Below, one piece after another: positions 35,195 through 44,369 of a DNA stretch of 64,000 bases. The stretch lies in assembly GCF_900114445.1 (NCBI RefSeq), contig NZ_FOTB01000003.1, forward strand, positions 248,001-312,000. The letters run 5' to 3'. The number at the start of each line of letters is the position of its first letter. Position 1 is the stretch's first letter. The DNA is from Salinicoccus halodurans (lineage in GTDB: Bacteria > Bacillota > Bacilli > Staphylococcales > Salinicoccaceae). A program made the translations under genes and the position numbers. The notes below the pieces were generated by a model, which ran no database searches, had not been told where the DNA came from, and saw nothing but the letters and a program-made list of their open reading frames with translations.

Positions 35195-38100
35195 ATGAGA
35201 AAGAATGTACCGCCACTACTGCAGAAGTTGCGATATTTAGGAAAAACACAACCTGAAACAGAACATAGTGAAAAATCTCCGAAACATCGCCAGCGCACCG
35301 AAAACTATTACCGCAGACGCTGGCAGCATGATAAAGTCGTTCGTACTACCCACGGGGTCAACTGTACCGGTTCATGCAGCTGGAAGGTGCATGTCAAAGA
35401 CGGTATCATCGCCTGGGAAACCCAGCAGACAGACTATCCTTCCACCGGTCCCGGGATGCCGGAATATGAACCCCGCGGCTGTCCGAGAGGAGCCAGTTTC
35501 TCATGGTATACCTACAGTCCCCACCGCGTTCGGTTTCCATATATAAGAAGCGCTTTGCTTAAGCTCTGGCGTGAAGCTGTTAAAGAAACTGATGACCCGG
35601 TAAAAGCCTGGGCAGCCATCATAGAAAATGAAGAGTCGAGCCGGGTTTATAAACTTGCCAGAGGCAAAGGAGGATTTGTGCGGACGACATGGGACGAAGT
35701 GGAAACACTGATCTCAGCCCAGCTCATTTATACATTGAAAACGCACGGTCCTGACCGCATCTTCGGCTTTTCGCCGATTCCGGCCATGTCGATGGTCAGT
35801 TATGCCGGCGGCGCAAGATTTCTGAATCTGATCGGTGGTGTGCTGCTCAGTTTCTATGATTGGTATGCCGATCTGCCACCCGCTTCTCCGCAGGTCTGGG
35901 GAGAGCAGACCGATGTCCCTGAGAGTTCCGACTGGTATAACTCCAGCTATATGCTCGTCTGGGGCTCCAATCTGCCGCAGACCCGTACACCGGATTCCCA
36001 TTTCATGGTCGAAGCCCGTTACAAAGGGACAAAGGTGGTGGCTGTGGCACCGGATCTGGCGGAATTCGTAAAATTCGCCGACAACTGGCTGCCGGTCAAG
36101 GCTGGTATGGACGGTGCCATTGCCATGGCAATGACCCACGTCATCCTTCAGGAGTTCTATATCGATCAGACTGTTCCATACTTTGAAGATTACGCAAAAA
36201 CATATACAGACCTGCCGTATCTGATCAGATTGAAGGAAACGGCAGATGGCTATAAGGCGGATCGTTTCCTGCGTGCGAGCGATCTTGGATACGATACTGA
36301 AAAAGCTGACTGGAAAACGATTGTCTACGATGAAGAGACGGGTTCCTACGCAGTTCCGAATGGTTCAATCGGTCACCGGTGGGATGGCGGGGCGAATTGG
36401 AACATGCGGAAGACTGACACGGTCAATGACGTGGAAAATATTTCACCTGCCCTTACGCTGCTTGGTGCCGAAGAGCGTATCGAACCTCTAAGTATTGCAG
36501 CATTCGAGGAGCCCGGAAACTATATATTCAAACGGAGCGTACCTGTCAGAGAGATAGAAACTGACGAAGGCTCTGTCCTTGTAACCAGCGTCTTCGACAT
36601 CATGTGTGCGCAGACCGGTGTCAATCGCGGTCTTGCAGGAGATACCCGGACAACCTATGAGGATGACCGTCCCTATACGCCGGCATGGCAGGAGAAATAT
36701 ACGAACGTACAGCCGGCACTGGTCGCCCAGATTGCCAGAGAATTTGCCCAGAACGCAATCGACAGCAACGGCAGATCGATGATTATCATGGGATCCGGAA
36801 TCAACCACTGGTACCATTCAGATACGATCTACCGGGCCATACTCAATCTTGTGCTTCTTACCGGTTCCCAGGGTGTGAATGGCGGTGGATGGGCACACTA
36901 TGTCGGTCAGGAAAAAGTCCGGCCTTATGAAGGATGGCAGACTGTTGCCATGGCCAAGGATTGGGGCGGCGCAAACCGACTCCAGAATGGGACTTCGTTT
37001 TTCTATTTTGCAACAGAGCAATGGAAATATGAGGAACAGAAAACAAGAGATATAGCCTCGCCGCTTGCCGAAAAAACAAAGTATGAAAACCTTGGTGATT
37101 ATAATGTGCTCGCGGCACGGCTGGGCTGGCTCCCGTCCTATCCCCAGTTCAACCGGAATGCACTCGGTTTAAGCGATCCCGGCCGTGAAGATTCCCGGAA
37201 TATCCAGGGTGTAGTGGATTCAGTCGTCAACAAGGAAATGGATTTTGCGATCGAGTCGCCCAATGACCCAGTCAATTTCCCGAAAACGATGTTCGTCTGG
37301 CGCGCGAACCTGCTGGGCAGTTCTGCAAAGGGACATGAATATTTCCTGAAGCACCTTCTCGGTACACACGGCCACAATCTGAGTGGGGAAAACGAGGATC
37401 TGGAGACGGTCGAATTGAATATGGATATCCCCTCGGCTACCGGGAAACTGGATCTGTTGATCAATTCCGATTTCCGCATGTCAGGCACAGGACTTTATTC
37501 CGATATCGTTCTGCCGACGGCAACATGGTATGAAAAGGAGGACCTCAGTTCGACGGATATGCATCCGTTCGTCCATCCATTCAATGCGGCGATTACACCG
37601 CCGTGGGAGGCGCGTTCCGACTGGGATACATTCAAAAGACTGGCTAAACGCTTCTCCGAGATGGCCGGGGAGCATCTGCCTGCAACAGTCCATGATACAG
37701 TGACTGCACCGCTCATGCATGACTCTCCCGATGAGATAGCACAGCCGCTTGGTCATGTTCCGGATTGGAAAGGCACAGGTATCGATCCGATTCCCGGCAT
37801 CAATTTTCCAAAAGTGAATATTGTCGAACGCGAGTACAGCAGAATCTATGACAAATTCATCACCCTCGGTCCTGCAGTGAAGAAAAATATAGGATCCAAA
37901 GGGAACTCATGGGATGCTTCCGAGGAGTATGAAAGCCTGAGAGCTCTGCTCGGTCCTTCCCGCGCGCCGGACATGCCGGATGAGATGCCGACGCTTTATG
38001 AAGGGGTGGATGCTGCAGAGGTAATGCTCGGATTATCAAGTACGACCCGCGGGACCCTTGCTGTCAAAGGATTCGAAGCAATGGAGAAGAAAACGGGACA

Positions 38101-38875
38101 GAAACTGGTGGATCTTGCTAAAGACCGGAAAGAGGATTACTTCACTTTTGCGGATATTACCAATCGACCGCAGCATGTCATCACCTCCCCCACCTTCAGC
38201 GGGATAGTCAAAGGCAACAGAAGGTATTCTGCATTCACGACGAACGTCGAAAGGCTGGTGCCATGGCGTACGCTGACCGGCCGGCAGCATTTCTATCTCG
38301 ATCATGAAACGATGCTGGAATTCGGTGAAGAACTGCCGACATTCAAGCCGCCGCTTAAAAAGGCCACTTTCTATACCGGGGATGAGCGGCCGGACAGTGA
38401 TCGGCCGGAAATTTCATTGAGATATTTGACGCCGCACTTCAAATGGTCGTTCCACAGCATGTTCGGGGACGCTCTCCCCATGCTTACACTGTTCCGCGGC
38501 GGGCCGCATGTGTGGATGAATAACAAGGACGCAGAAGAGGTGGGTATCAAGGATAATGATTGGCTGGAAATGTATAACCGTAACGGTGTTGTGGTGGCCA
38601 GGGCGGTAACGAGTCACAGGCTGCCGCGCGGTGTGGCATTCATGTACCATGTCCAGGACAGGCTTATTAATGTACCGGGATCAAAGATCACCAAAGACAG
38701 GGGCGGGACGTTCAACAGTCCAACCCGCATTCATATCAAACCGACGCAGATGATCGGCGGCTATGCTCAATTAAGCTATGGTTTCAACTACTATGGTCCG
38801 ACGGGGAACCAACGGGATGAACAGGTTCAGATTCGCCGGATGGACCGGGAAGAGGTGGATTGGCTTGAAGATTAA
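35195..38875 (+). CDS. narG: Respiratory nitrate reductase, alpha subunit
   Basis: Catalytic subunit of the membrane-bound cytoplasm-facing nitrate reductase, reducing nitrate to nitrite at a molybdenum bis-MGD site. It has about 1226 residues, the normal size. VRTTHGVNCTGSCSWKVHVKDG supplies the His/Cys ligands of the FS0 cluster, and SFYDWYADLPPASPQVWGEQTD contains the Asp that ligates molybdenum. The C-terminal beta-barrel domain binds the cofactor pterin. The ATG at 35195 has AAGGAG eight bases upstream; the GTG three codons earlier overlaps that site. It overlaps narH by 11 bases. Confidence 0.98.
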   Translation: MRKNVPPLLQKLRYLGKTQPETEHSEKSPKHRQRTENYYRRRWQHDKVVRTTHGVNCTGSCSWKVHVKDGIIAWETQQTDYPSTGPGMPEYEPRGCPRGASFSWYTYSPHRVRFPYIRSALLKLWREAVKETDDPVKAWAAIIENEESSRVYKLARGKGGFVRTTWDEVETLISAQLIYTLKTHGPDRIFGFSPIPAMSMVSYAGGARFLNLIGGVLLSFYDWYADLPPASPQVWGEQTDVPESSDWYNSSYMLVWGSNLPQTRTPDSHFMVEARYKGTKVVAVAPDLAEFVKFADNWLPVKAGMDGAIAMAMTHVILQEFYIDQTVPYFEDYAKTYTDLPYLIRLKETADGYKADRFLRASDLGYDTEKADWKTIVYDEETGSYAVPNGSIGHRWDGGANWNMRKTDTVNDVENISPALTLLGAEERIEPLSIAAFEEPGNYIFKRSVPVREIETDEGSVLVTSVFDIMCAQTGVNRGLAGDTRTTYEDDRPYTPAWQEKYTNVQPALVAQIAREFAQNAIDSNGRSMIIMGSGINHWYHSDTIYRAILNLVLLTGSQGVNGGGWAHYVGQEKVRPYEGWQTVAMAKDWGGANRLQNGTSFFYFATEQWKYEEQKTRDIASPLAEKTKYENLGDYNVLAARLGWLPSYPQFNRNALGLSDPGREDSRNIQGVVDSVVNKEMDFAIESPNDPVNFPKTMFVWRANLLGSSAKGHEYFLKHLLGTHGHNLSGENEDLETVELNMDIPSATGKLDLLINSDFRMSGTGLYSDIVLPTATWYEKEDLSSTDMHPFVHPFNAAITPPWEARSDWDTFKRLAKRFSEMAGEHLPATVHDTVTAPLMHDSPDEIAQPLGHVPDWKGTGIDPIPGINFPKVNIVEREYSRIYDKFITLGPAVKKNIGSKGNSWDASEEYESLRALLGPSRAPDMPDEMPTLYEGVDAAEVMLGLSSTTRGTLAVKGFEAMEKKTGQKLVDLAKDRKEDYFTFADITNRPQHVITSPTFSGIVKGNRRYSAFTTNVERLVPWRTLTGRQHFYLDHETMLEFGEELPTFKPPLKKATFYTGDERPDSDRPEISLRYLTPHFKWSFHSMFGDALPMLTLFRGGPHVWMNNKDAEEVGIKDNDWLEMYNRNGVVVARAVTSHRLPRGVAFMYHVQDRLINVPGSKITKDRGGTFNSPTRIHIKPTQMIGGYAQLSYGFNYYGPTGNQRDEQVQIRRMDREEVDWLED

Positions 38876-40412
38876 AGCGCAGTTTGGAATGGTAATGAAT
38901 CTGGATAAGTGTATCGGATGCCACACATGTTCAGTCACCTGCAATAATACCTGGACGAATCGTCCAGGTGCCGAGTACATGTGGTGGAATAACGTTGAAA
39001 CGAAGCCAGGGGTCGGTTACCCGAAAGAATGGGAGAATCAGGAGAAGAATAAGGGCGGCTGGGAGATGCGCAATGGGCAGCTTGCATTAAAAGCAGGCGG
39101 AAAAGCGCATAAGCTGCTTAACATTTTCCACAACCCCGACCTGATGGGCATCGATGATTATTATGAACCTTGGACATATGACTACGAGAACCTTGTAAAC
39201 AGTCCTGAGAGGAAGCATCAGCCTGTCGCAAGACCCGTATCACAGCTGACTGGTGAATACATGGACATATTATGGGGGCCGAACTGGGAAGACGACCTGG
39301 CGGGCGTCCACGAAACGGCCAAAAATGATGTCAATATGCGCGGAATTGATGAAAAGGTGAGGACGGAATTCGAAGATGCTTTCATGATGTATCTGCCCAG
39401 GATCTGCGAACACTGCATCAACCCATCCTGTGTTTCCTCCTGTCCGTCAGGTGCGATGTACAAGAGGGAGGAAGATGGTATCGTGCTCGTCGATCAGGAT
39501 GCGTGCAGAAGCTGGCGTTTCTGCATGTCCGGCTGTCCCTACAAGAAAGTGTACTTCAACTGGCAGACGAATAAGGCGGAGAAATGCACGTTCTGTTTCC
39601 CTAAGATTGAAAATGGGGACCCGACAATCTGTTCCGAAACATGTGTCGGCAGAATCCGTTATATCGGCATCGTTCTGTATGATGCAGACCGTGTGAAGGA
39701 GGCGGCATCCGTCGAGGATGACCAGGACCTTTATGAAGCGCAGCTGGATCTGATTCTGGATCCGCATGATCCGGAGATCATCGAACAGGCCAAACGGGAC
39801 GGCATTCCGGAAGATTGGATAGAAGCGGCACAGGAATCCCCGGTCTATAAGATGGCAGTAGAACAGAAGATTGCATTGCCGCTTCATCCAGAATACCGCA
39901 CAATGCCGATGGTATGGTACATTCCACCGCTCAGCCCGATTGTCGATGCTTTTGACGGGCATTTGGATAACGTTTCATCTGATGTCGTATTTCCCGCCAT
40001 CGACCAGTTCCGTATCCCAATCGAGTACTTGGCGAACCTGATGACGGCAGGCGATACCGAGGTCGTATCAACTGTATTGAAACGCCTTGTCGCTATGAGA
40101 TCGTATATGCGAAGCATCGATCTCGGCAAGAAGCCGGATACGACTTTGATCGACCGGCTGGGTATATCCGAAGAAATGGCGCGGGACATGTATGAACTAT
40201 CGGCGATTGCCAAATACGGTGACCGTTATGTCATTCCAAAAGCGCACCGTGAAGAAGCGGAAAATATGTTTGCACAGCAGGGACAGACCGGTTTCGACTT
40301 CCAGGCCGGCTGTGAGTCATGTGCAATGAACGGGGAATGGAAAGACCCATATGAATACAGTGAGTCATATTTCAGTGATGTAGCAGGAGGGGCTCCGGAT
40401 GGAAGAGCATAA
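38865..40412 (+). CDS. narH: Respiratory nitrate reductase, beta subunit
   Basis: The iron-sulfur subunit passing electrons from NarI hemes to NarG. It has 515 residues. The clusters are visible in CIGCHTCSVTC, CEHCINPSCVSSCPSG, CRSWRFCMSGCPYKK (with Trp in place of one Cys, the mark of the 3Fe-4S cluster) and CTFCFPKIENGDPTICSETC. The best start is the TTG at 38865, reading MKIKAQFGMVMNLDK as in other Bacilli, with GAGGTGG a few bases upstream inside narG; the frame is open further back without homology. It overlaps narJ by 14 bases. Confidence 0.97.
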   Translation: MKIKAQFGMVMNLDKCIGCHTCSVTCNNTWTNRPGAEYMWWNNVETKPGVGYPKEWENQEKNKGGWEMRNGQLALKAGGKAHKLLNIFHNPDLMGIDDYYEPWTYDYENLVNSPERKHQPVARPVSQLTGEYMDILWGPNWEDDLAGVHETAKNDVNMRGIDEKVRTEFEDAFMMYLPRICEHCINPSCVSSCPSGAMYKREEDGIVLVDQDACRSWRFCMSGCPYKKVYFNWQTNKAEKCTFCFPKIENGDPTICSETCVGRIRYIGIVLYDADRVKEAASVEDDQDLYEAQLDLILDPHDPEIIEQAKRDGIPEDWIEAAQESPVYKMAVEQKIALPLHPEYRTMPMVWYIPPLSPIVDAFDGHLDNVSSDVVFPAIDQFRIPIEYLANLMTAGDTEVVSTVLKRLVAMRSYMRSIDLGKKPDTTLIDRLGISEEMARDMYELSAIAKYGDRYVIPKAHREEAENMFAQQGQTGFDFQAGCESCAMNGEWKDPYEYSESYFSDVAGGAPDGRA

Positions 40413-40944
40413 AAGTATTTTAAAGCTGTCATCAATATTTCTGCAGTATCCCGATAGTGAGTGGTACCGGAATGAAGAGATCTATGAGTTCATTCTCCAG
40501 CTGGAGAGCAGATCGGAACGTGAACAGCTGTTGAATTTCTGGGACTATTCCGTTTCACTGCCATGGCTTGAACTGGAGCAGAACTATGTGAAGCAATTTG
40601 ATTTCAGCAAGGATTGTTCACTGTATCTCACTTATGGCGTGTTCGGTGATAAACGGGAGCGCGGCCAGGGGTTCATTAAACTCAAAATGGAATATGCCAA
40701 AGCGGGATACCGGATTACCGGAGATGAACTGCCCGACTTTCTGCCTCTTATACTTGAAGCCATGTCGGAAACGGACGATGCATTTACCCATAAGCTCTAC
40801 TTTATCCATAAGAAAGCGATGGATCAGCTGTATGCACAGCTGAAAGAACAGAAATCCCCTTATGCCTATCTTTTGGCAGCCGTATTGGAAACGCTCGATA
40901 AAACTGTAGCACGCGAGCAGGTGAAGGAAAGCAGAAAGGTATAA
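40399..40944 (+). CDS. narJ: Nitrate reductase assembly chaperone
   Basis: A 181-residue helical chaperone of the TorD/NarJ type, needed to load the molybdenum cofactor into NarG and to join NarGH to the membrane; it is not part of the final enzyme. The N-terminus LKLSSIFLQYPDSEWY and the segment YLTYGVFGDKRERGQGFIKLKMEY are typical of Gram-positive NarJ. RBS AGGAGGGG within the end of narH. A gap of about 70 bases follows before narI, wider than elsewhere in the operon. Confidence 0.95.
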   Translation: MEEHKSILKLSSIFLQYPDSEWYRNEEIYEFILQLESRSEREQLLNFWDYSVSLPWLELEQNYVKQFDFSKDCSLYLTYGVFGDKRERGQGFIKLKMEYAKAGYRITGDELPDFLPLILEAMSETDDAFTHKLYFIHKKAMDQLYAQLKEQKSPYAYLLAAVLETLDKTVAREQVKESRKV

Positions 40945-41014
40945 TTCATGTCCTTGGATTCTGCCGGCGGTGTAGTGGCAGGCATGGGCAATCTTCCGGA
41001 AGGAGATGAAGAAA

Positions 41015-41755
41015 TTGGAGGTAATCGATTTTTTATTATGGGTCGCATTTCCCTATATCGCCCTGACGATATTTATCGTCGGACATATATACCGCTATAA
41101 TAAAGACCAGTTCGGCTGGTCGGCCCAATCGAGTCAGTTTCTGCAGAATGACAAAATGCTCAGGTGGGGGAGTATCCTGTTCCACATAGGGGTCATATTT
41201 GTATTCTTCGGTCATATCGCCGGTATCGTTGTGCCACAGACCTTCTATCCGATGATCGGGGTAACAGAAGGGATGTACCACTTCGGGGCCGTCTGGTTTG
41301 GCGGTGCAGCCGGACTGGTGATGGTGATCGGAGGGGCCCTGCTGACCATCCGCCGGATGGAAAGCAAGCGGGTTCACAGGAAAGGTACAAGGAAAGATCT
41401 GTATGTGCTTCTTCTGATTGGGGTTGTAACAGTAATCGGTTTTACCAATACCGCCTGGTATACGGCAACCGGCGGGGATTTTGATTATCGAGATACGATC
41501 GGCCCGTGGTTCCGGGGTATTCTCAGTTTCCGGCCGATGCCCGAGATGGTGGCCACCGCTCCATGGGGATTCCAGGCCCATATATTATCAGCTTTTGTGC
41601 TGTTTGCCGTCTGGCCATTCACCAGGCTGGTCCATGTCTGGAGCCTGCCGCTTGAGTATATAAGAAGAAGGTATATCATCTACCGCGCAAGTAATCCTGA
41701 AAAGTATCGGAAAGCACCACATATGCAATTGAAAAAAGGAAAGGATGTTGAATAA
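41015..41755 (+). CDS. narI: Respiratory nitrate reductase, gamma subunit (cytochrome b)
   Basis: A five-helix membrane protein that oxidises menaquinol and holds two b hemes. Heme-ligand histidines are seen in VGHIYRYNKD, FFGHIAG, YHFGAVW, FQAHILSAF and RLVHVWSLP. It ends with IRRRYIIYRASNPEKYRK. The likely start is the TTG at 41015, nine bases after GGAAGGAG, giving MEVIDFLLWVAFPY at the position of other NarI starts; the ATG at 41006 directly abuts that ribosome binding site and is less likely. It overlaps the next gene by one base (TAATG). Confidence 0.93.
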   Translation: MEVIDFLLWVAFPYIALTIFIVGHIYRYNKDQFGWSAQSSQFLQNDKMLRWGSILFHIGVIFVFFGHIAGIVVPQTFYPMIGVTEGMYHFGAVWFGGAAGLVMVIGGALLTIRRMESKRVHRKGTRKDLYVLLLIGVVTVIGFTNTAWYTATGGDFDYRDTIGPWFRGILSFRPMPEMVATAPWGFQAHILSAFVLFAVWPFTRLVHVWSLPLEYIRRRYIIYRASNPEKYRKAPHMQLKKGKDVE

Positions 41756-42174
41756 TGTCAGGTCCCGCATTGCGGCAACTGGCCGCTCACCGTTCTATTC
41801 ATGAAGCGGCCCATGGTCAGGTTAAAGATATGACAGCCTCGCTCCGTCTCCTGTATGAAAAAGGCAGGGAGGAAGAGGGGCGTAAAGCAGAGAAAGTGAT
41901 TTTGGAGCATTGGAGCGATCATATTATTGCCCATGCAGACTCGGAGGAGGAGGGGCTTTATCTGGATGTCAGAAAAGAACGCCCTGAACTGAGTGACACA
42001 ATCACCCAGCTGAAGAGAGATCATGATCTGCTCCGCAAGATAGCCGGGGCAATCGAAGAGAATTTGGAAGCGGATGGATCAGCAGACGAAAGACTGGTCA
42101 TGTATGAAAGTCTCCTGGTTGTGAATTGGCATCACAGCCGGGATGAAGAGAAATATTTGCTGGGTGAATCATAA
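41755..42174 (+). CDS. Hemerythrin-like HHE domain protein
   Basis: A 139-residue helical protein coupled to narI by a TAATG overlap. Its histidines and acids lie as in hemerythrin domains: HRSIHEAAH in helix 1, HWSDHIIAHADSEEEGLYLDV in helix 2, LKRDHDLLRK in helix 3 and WHHSRDEEKYLL in helix 4. Such proteins bind a di-iron centre and handle O2, NO or iron-sulfur repair. As the fifth gene of a nitrate reductase operon, a role in sensing or removing NO made during nitrate respiration is a fair inference. It stands where many staphylococci have the nreABC sensor genes. Confidence 0.85.
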   Translation: MSGPALRQLAAHRSIHEAAHGQVKDMTASLRLLYEKGREEEGRKAEKVILEHWSDHIIAHADSEEEGLYLDVRKERPELSDTITQLKRDHDLLRKIAGAIEENLEADGSADERLVMYESLLVVNWHHSRDEEKYLLGES

Positions 42175-42229
42175 GGTTTTTCGCCGGCATGGTGAAGCTG
42201 CAAAAGTAGGAATTGAATGATGAATCGAA

Positions 42230-42262
42230 AAAGGACGGCCCGTTTATGAGGGGCCGTCCTTA
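42230..42262. terminator. Terminator between nar operon and the small membrane protein genes
   Basis: AAGGACGGCCC (42231-42241) and GGGCCGTCCTT (42251-42261) pair perfectly. On the minus strand the stem runs into TTTTTCG, so it best serves the minus-strand unit; on the plus strand it can still stop the nar transcript. Confidence 0.85.
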
Positions 42263-42268
42263 GTGTTT

Positions 42269-42553
42269 CTAATATATATGAAGGAAATAAGGTTTTGTAA
42301 AAGCGATCAGCACTATAAATATCAGGGACACAATCGACAGTATGAACAGGGTGAGGGAGAGACCGAAATGAAACCTGCGGTTTTCATAAAGATTCGGCTC
42401 GGATCTGATTGCCCGCCATCCCGTAAAGAGAGAAATGAGGCTGAGGACAGACCATACATATATATTGAAAAAAATTATACCATCATTAATGATGTAATTG
42501 ATGAAAAACATAAGCTGCATCAATACAAGTAATATCAGTATGACCCGCCTCAT
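42269..42553 (-). CDS. Small membrane protein, three helices
   Basis: A 94-residue protein with hydrophobic segments at about residues 2-20 (RRVILILLVLMQLMFFINYI), 28-46 and 66-88 (LSLTLFILSIVSLIFIVLIAF), and a positive loop WRAIRSEPNLYENRRFHFG between the last two. I do not recognise the family. It is third in a minus-strand unit behind an MFS exporter and another small membrane protein, 23 bases after the latter. Confidence 0.7.
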   Translation of the reverse strand: MRRVILILLVLMQLMFFINYIINDGIIFFNIYVWSVLSLISLFTGWRAIRSEPNLYENRRFHFGLSLTLFILSIVSLIFIVLIAFTKPYFLHIY

Positions 42554-42576
42554 GGGAATCCTCCTCTTCCTTCAGG

Positions 42577-42891
42577 TTAAAGTGTCAACAGCAAAATGAT
42601 ATAAGCAGCCGCGAGCATGATTGTGAATGCATGGATCATGAACAGCCGGTCGCCATCTCCTTTATATTGTTTGAAACCAGTAATTTCGACTGATATGAAA
42701 ACACAGACAGCCAGAGCGAATGTCAGAACACTTCCGGGGCTTTCGGCATTAAGGGAAGTGAGTGTGGCCAGAAGCAGAAAAGCGATGCCCGCGAGGACTC
42801 TCAGAGTATCCAGCACCCTGCTGCGCATGACCAGTATGGTAGCTGCGCTGATTACAAGATACATGAGGAGCATCAGAATCGGCAGAATCAT
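42577..42891 (-). CDS. Small membrane protein, four helices
   Basis: A 104-residue protein with four hydrophobic segments, around residues 2-22, 31-48, 54-72 and 86-103, and a short charged loop FKQYKGDGDR. Its ATG overlaps the stop of the MFS gene (ATGA), so the two are coupled. No family recognised; the tie to the exporter suggests an accessory or a co-regulated membrane function. Confidence 0.75.
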   Translation of the reverse strand: MILPILMLLMYLVISAATILVMRSRVLDTLRVLAGIAFLLLATLTSLNAESPGSVLTFALAVCVFISVEITGFKQYKGDGDRLFMIHAFTIMLAAAYIILLLTL

Positions 42892-44039
42892 GCCAATCTC
42901 CTCCTTTTTCTATAATATTGGAATATGAAGTATGTTGAGAATACTGTCAACGCCGCACCAATCCAGAAAGGAAGGCCGGTGGTAATCACGAACAGGTAGT
43001 TGAATACGAGCGGACCGAAAATTCTGCCCAGGCTGTCGAGTGAGTACGTTGTGGAAGTCAGGCGGCCCATTTCATTTTGACTGGCCTCTTTGGTGATCTG
43101 GGAAGTAAGCAGCGTCTTAACAAACGCATTTCCCGACATCAGCAGGACGATGCATATACCTGCGTAGAGAAGATTGGGCATAAAGGGCAGCATGACGAAA
43201 GCGATGAGCGCCATCGCCTGCCCGATGATCATAACGGGATACTCCTGACCATCCTTCAATCTTCCGATGATGCCGCCCTGGACAGCTGCATTGAATATTC
43301 CACCGATGAAGAATAAAATACCCATCTGTGCCGGAGTGATGTCAATGCGGTCTATCGCAAGGAGCTGGAATGTACTTTCCATCCCGCTCATCGTCAGCAT
43401 TACAAAAAAGGTGCAGATGAGAAGGATGCCGACGGGCTGGATGAAGTAGTCACTGGCAAGCGTAATCCGCTTCTTCGTGTACGCACCGGGGCGGTATGTT
43501 TCCTGCACTTTGATGATACTGAACAAGAGTGCGCCGACGATGACGATCGTCGTCATATAGTAGGCGAAACTCAGACTGATTTCAGCGAGGAGACCACCGA
43601 CGCCCGGTCCAAATATAAATCCGAGTCCGATGCACATTCCGACGAGACCCATGTATCTGGTGCGTTCCTCGCGGGTCGTAATGTCGGCGACCATGCTTGT
43701 GGTTGCAGTGTAAAGTGCACCCGAAGCGGCACCGCCGATCAATCTGCTTATATATAAAACCCAAAGTACGTCTATGAACATACCGAATAAGAGAAAGCTG
43801 AAACTAAATGCAAGCAGTCCGTAAAGGAGAAGCGGACGACGGCCGAAGCGGTCGCTCAGCCTGCCGAAATACGGCGCTGACAAAAAACTTGCCAGAGAAT
43901 AGACCGCAAGCAGCCAGCCCATATGTGTTGTAGAGACTTCCAGCTCTGTGACCAGTTGCGGGATGACCGGGATGATCATGCTGAAGCCAAAATATATTAA
44001 AAACTGGATGATCATAATGAGCGAAATCATTTTCTTCAT
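42888..44039 (-). CDS. MFS drug:H+ exporter-like protein
   Basis: A 12-helix major facilitator of about 383 residues, in the NorA/TetA-like DHA1 group. FGFSMIIPVIPQLVTEL is the helix 1 signature, GRLSDRFGRRPLLL is motif A, SRLIGGAASGALYTATTSMVAD matches motif B and the antiporter region, and GLGFIFGPGVGGLLAE is antiporter motif C. It therefore probably exports a hydrophobic compound against protons. The ATG at 44039 follows GGAAG by eight bases; a GTG three codons earlier is too close. Substrate unknown. Confidence 0.88.
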   Translation of the reverse strand: MKKMISLIMIIQFLIYFGFSMIIPVIPQLVTELEVSTTHMGWLLAVYSLASFLSAPYFGRLSDRFGRRPLLLYGLLAFSFSFLLFGMFIDVLWVLYISRLIGGAASGALYTATTSMVADITTREERTRYMGLVGMCIGLGFIFGPGVGGLLAEISLSFAYYMTTIVIVGALLFSIIKVQETYRPGAYTKKRITLASDYFIQPVGILLICTFFVMLTMSGMESTFQLLAIDRIDITPAQMGILFFIGGIFNAAVQGGIIGRLKDGQEYPVMIIGQAMALIAFVMLPFMPNLLYAGICIVLLMSGNAFVKTLLTSQITKEASQNEMGRLTSTTYSLDSLGRIFGPLVFNYLFVITTGLPFWIGAALTVFSTYFIFQYYRKRRRLA

Positions 44040-44057
44040 GTCGTGCACTTCCTATAC

Positions 44058-44228
44058 TTATTTCTGATTTCTGATTGCTGCTTTAGTGTCGGCGATTTCC
44101 TGTTCGATTTTCTCGAGGCGTTCTTCCATTTTAGATGTATTATTGCCAGTGGATTCAAGTTTTTCCAAATCTCCCTGGATACGGATATACTCATTCTTCA
44201 GTTCCAGAAGTCTATAATCTAAATCCAT
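44058..44228 (-). CDS. Small coiled-coil protein
   Basis: A 56-residue, charged, wholly helical protein (MDLDYRLLELKNEYIRIQGDL at the start, EERLEKIEQEIADTKAAI near the end) with leucine/isoleucine heptads, broken by STGNNTS. Similar conserved small proteins are common in staphylococci, but I cannot name a function. The ATG at 44228 has AAGGTGGTG upstream; the GTG at 44240 overlaps it. It precedes the MFS gene by 18 bases. Confidence 0.75.
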   Translation of the reverse strand: MDLDYRLLELKNEYIRIQGDLEKLESTGNNTSKMEERLEKIEQEIADTKAAIRNQK

Positions 44229-44321
44229 GAATATCACCACCTTGAATTATAGTTGTATCATATCACAATCATATAGATATGCATAAACGAGTCGTGACAT
44301 TTTGTTAACACTCCGTAAAAA

Positions 44322-44348
44322 ACCGGGGTCAGATGAGTCTGCCCCGGT
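44322..44348 (-). terminator. Terminator of the PepSY lipoprotein gene
   Basis: ACCGGGGTCAGA (44322-44333) and TCTGCCCCGGT (44338-44348) pair with one bulge. On the minus strand a run of TTTTTT follows. Confidence 0.85.
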
Positions 44349-44369
44349 ACCTCGCATGTCATTTAATTA

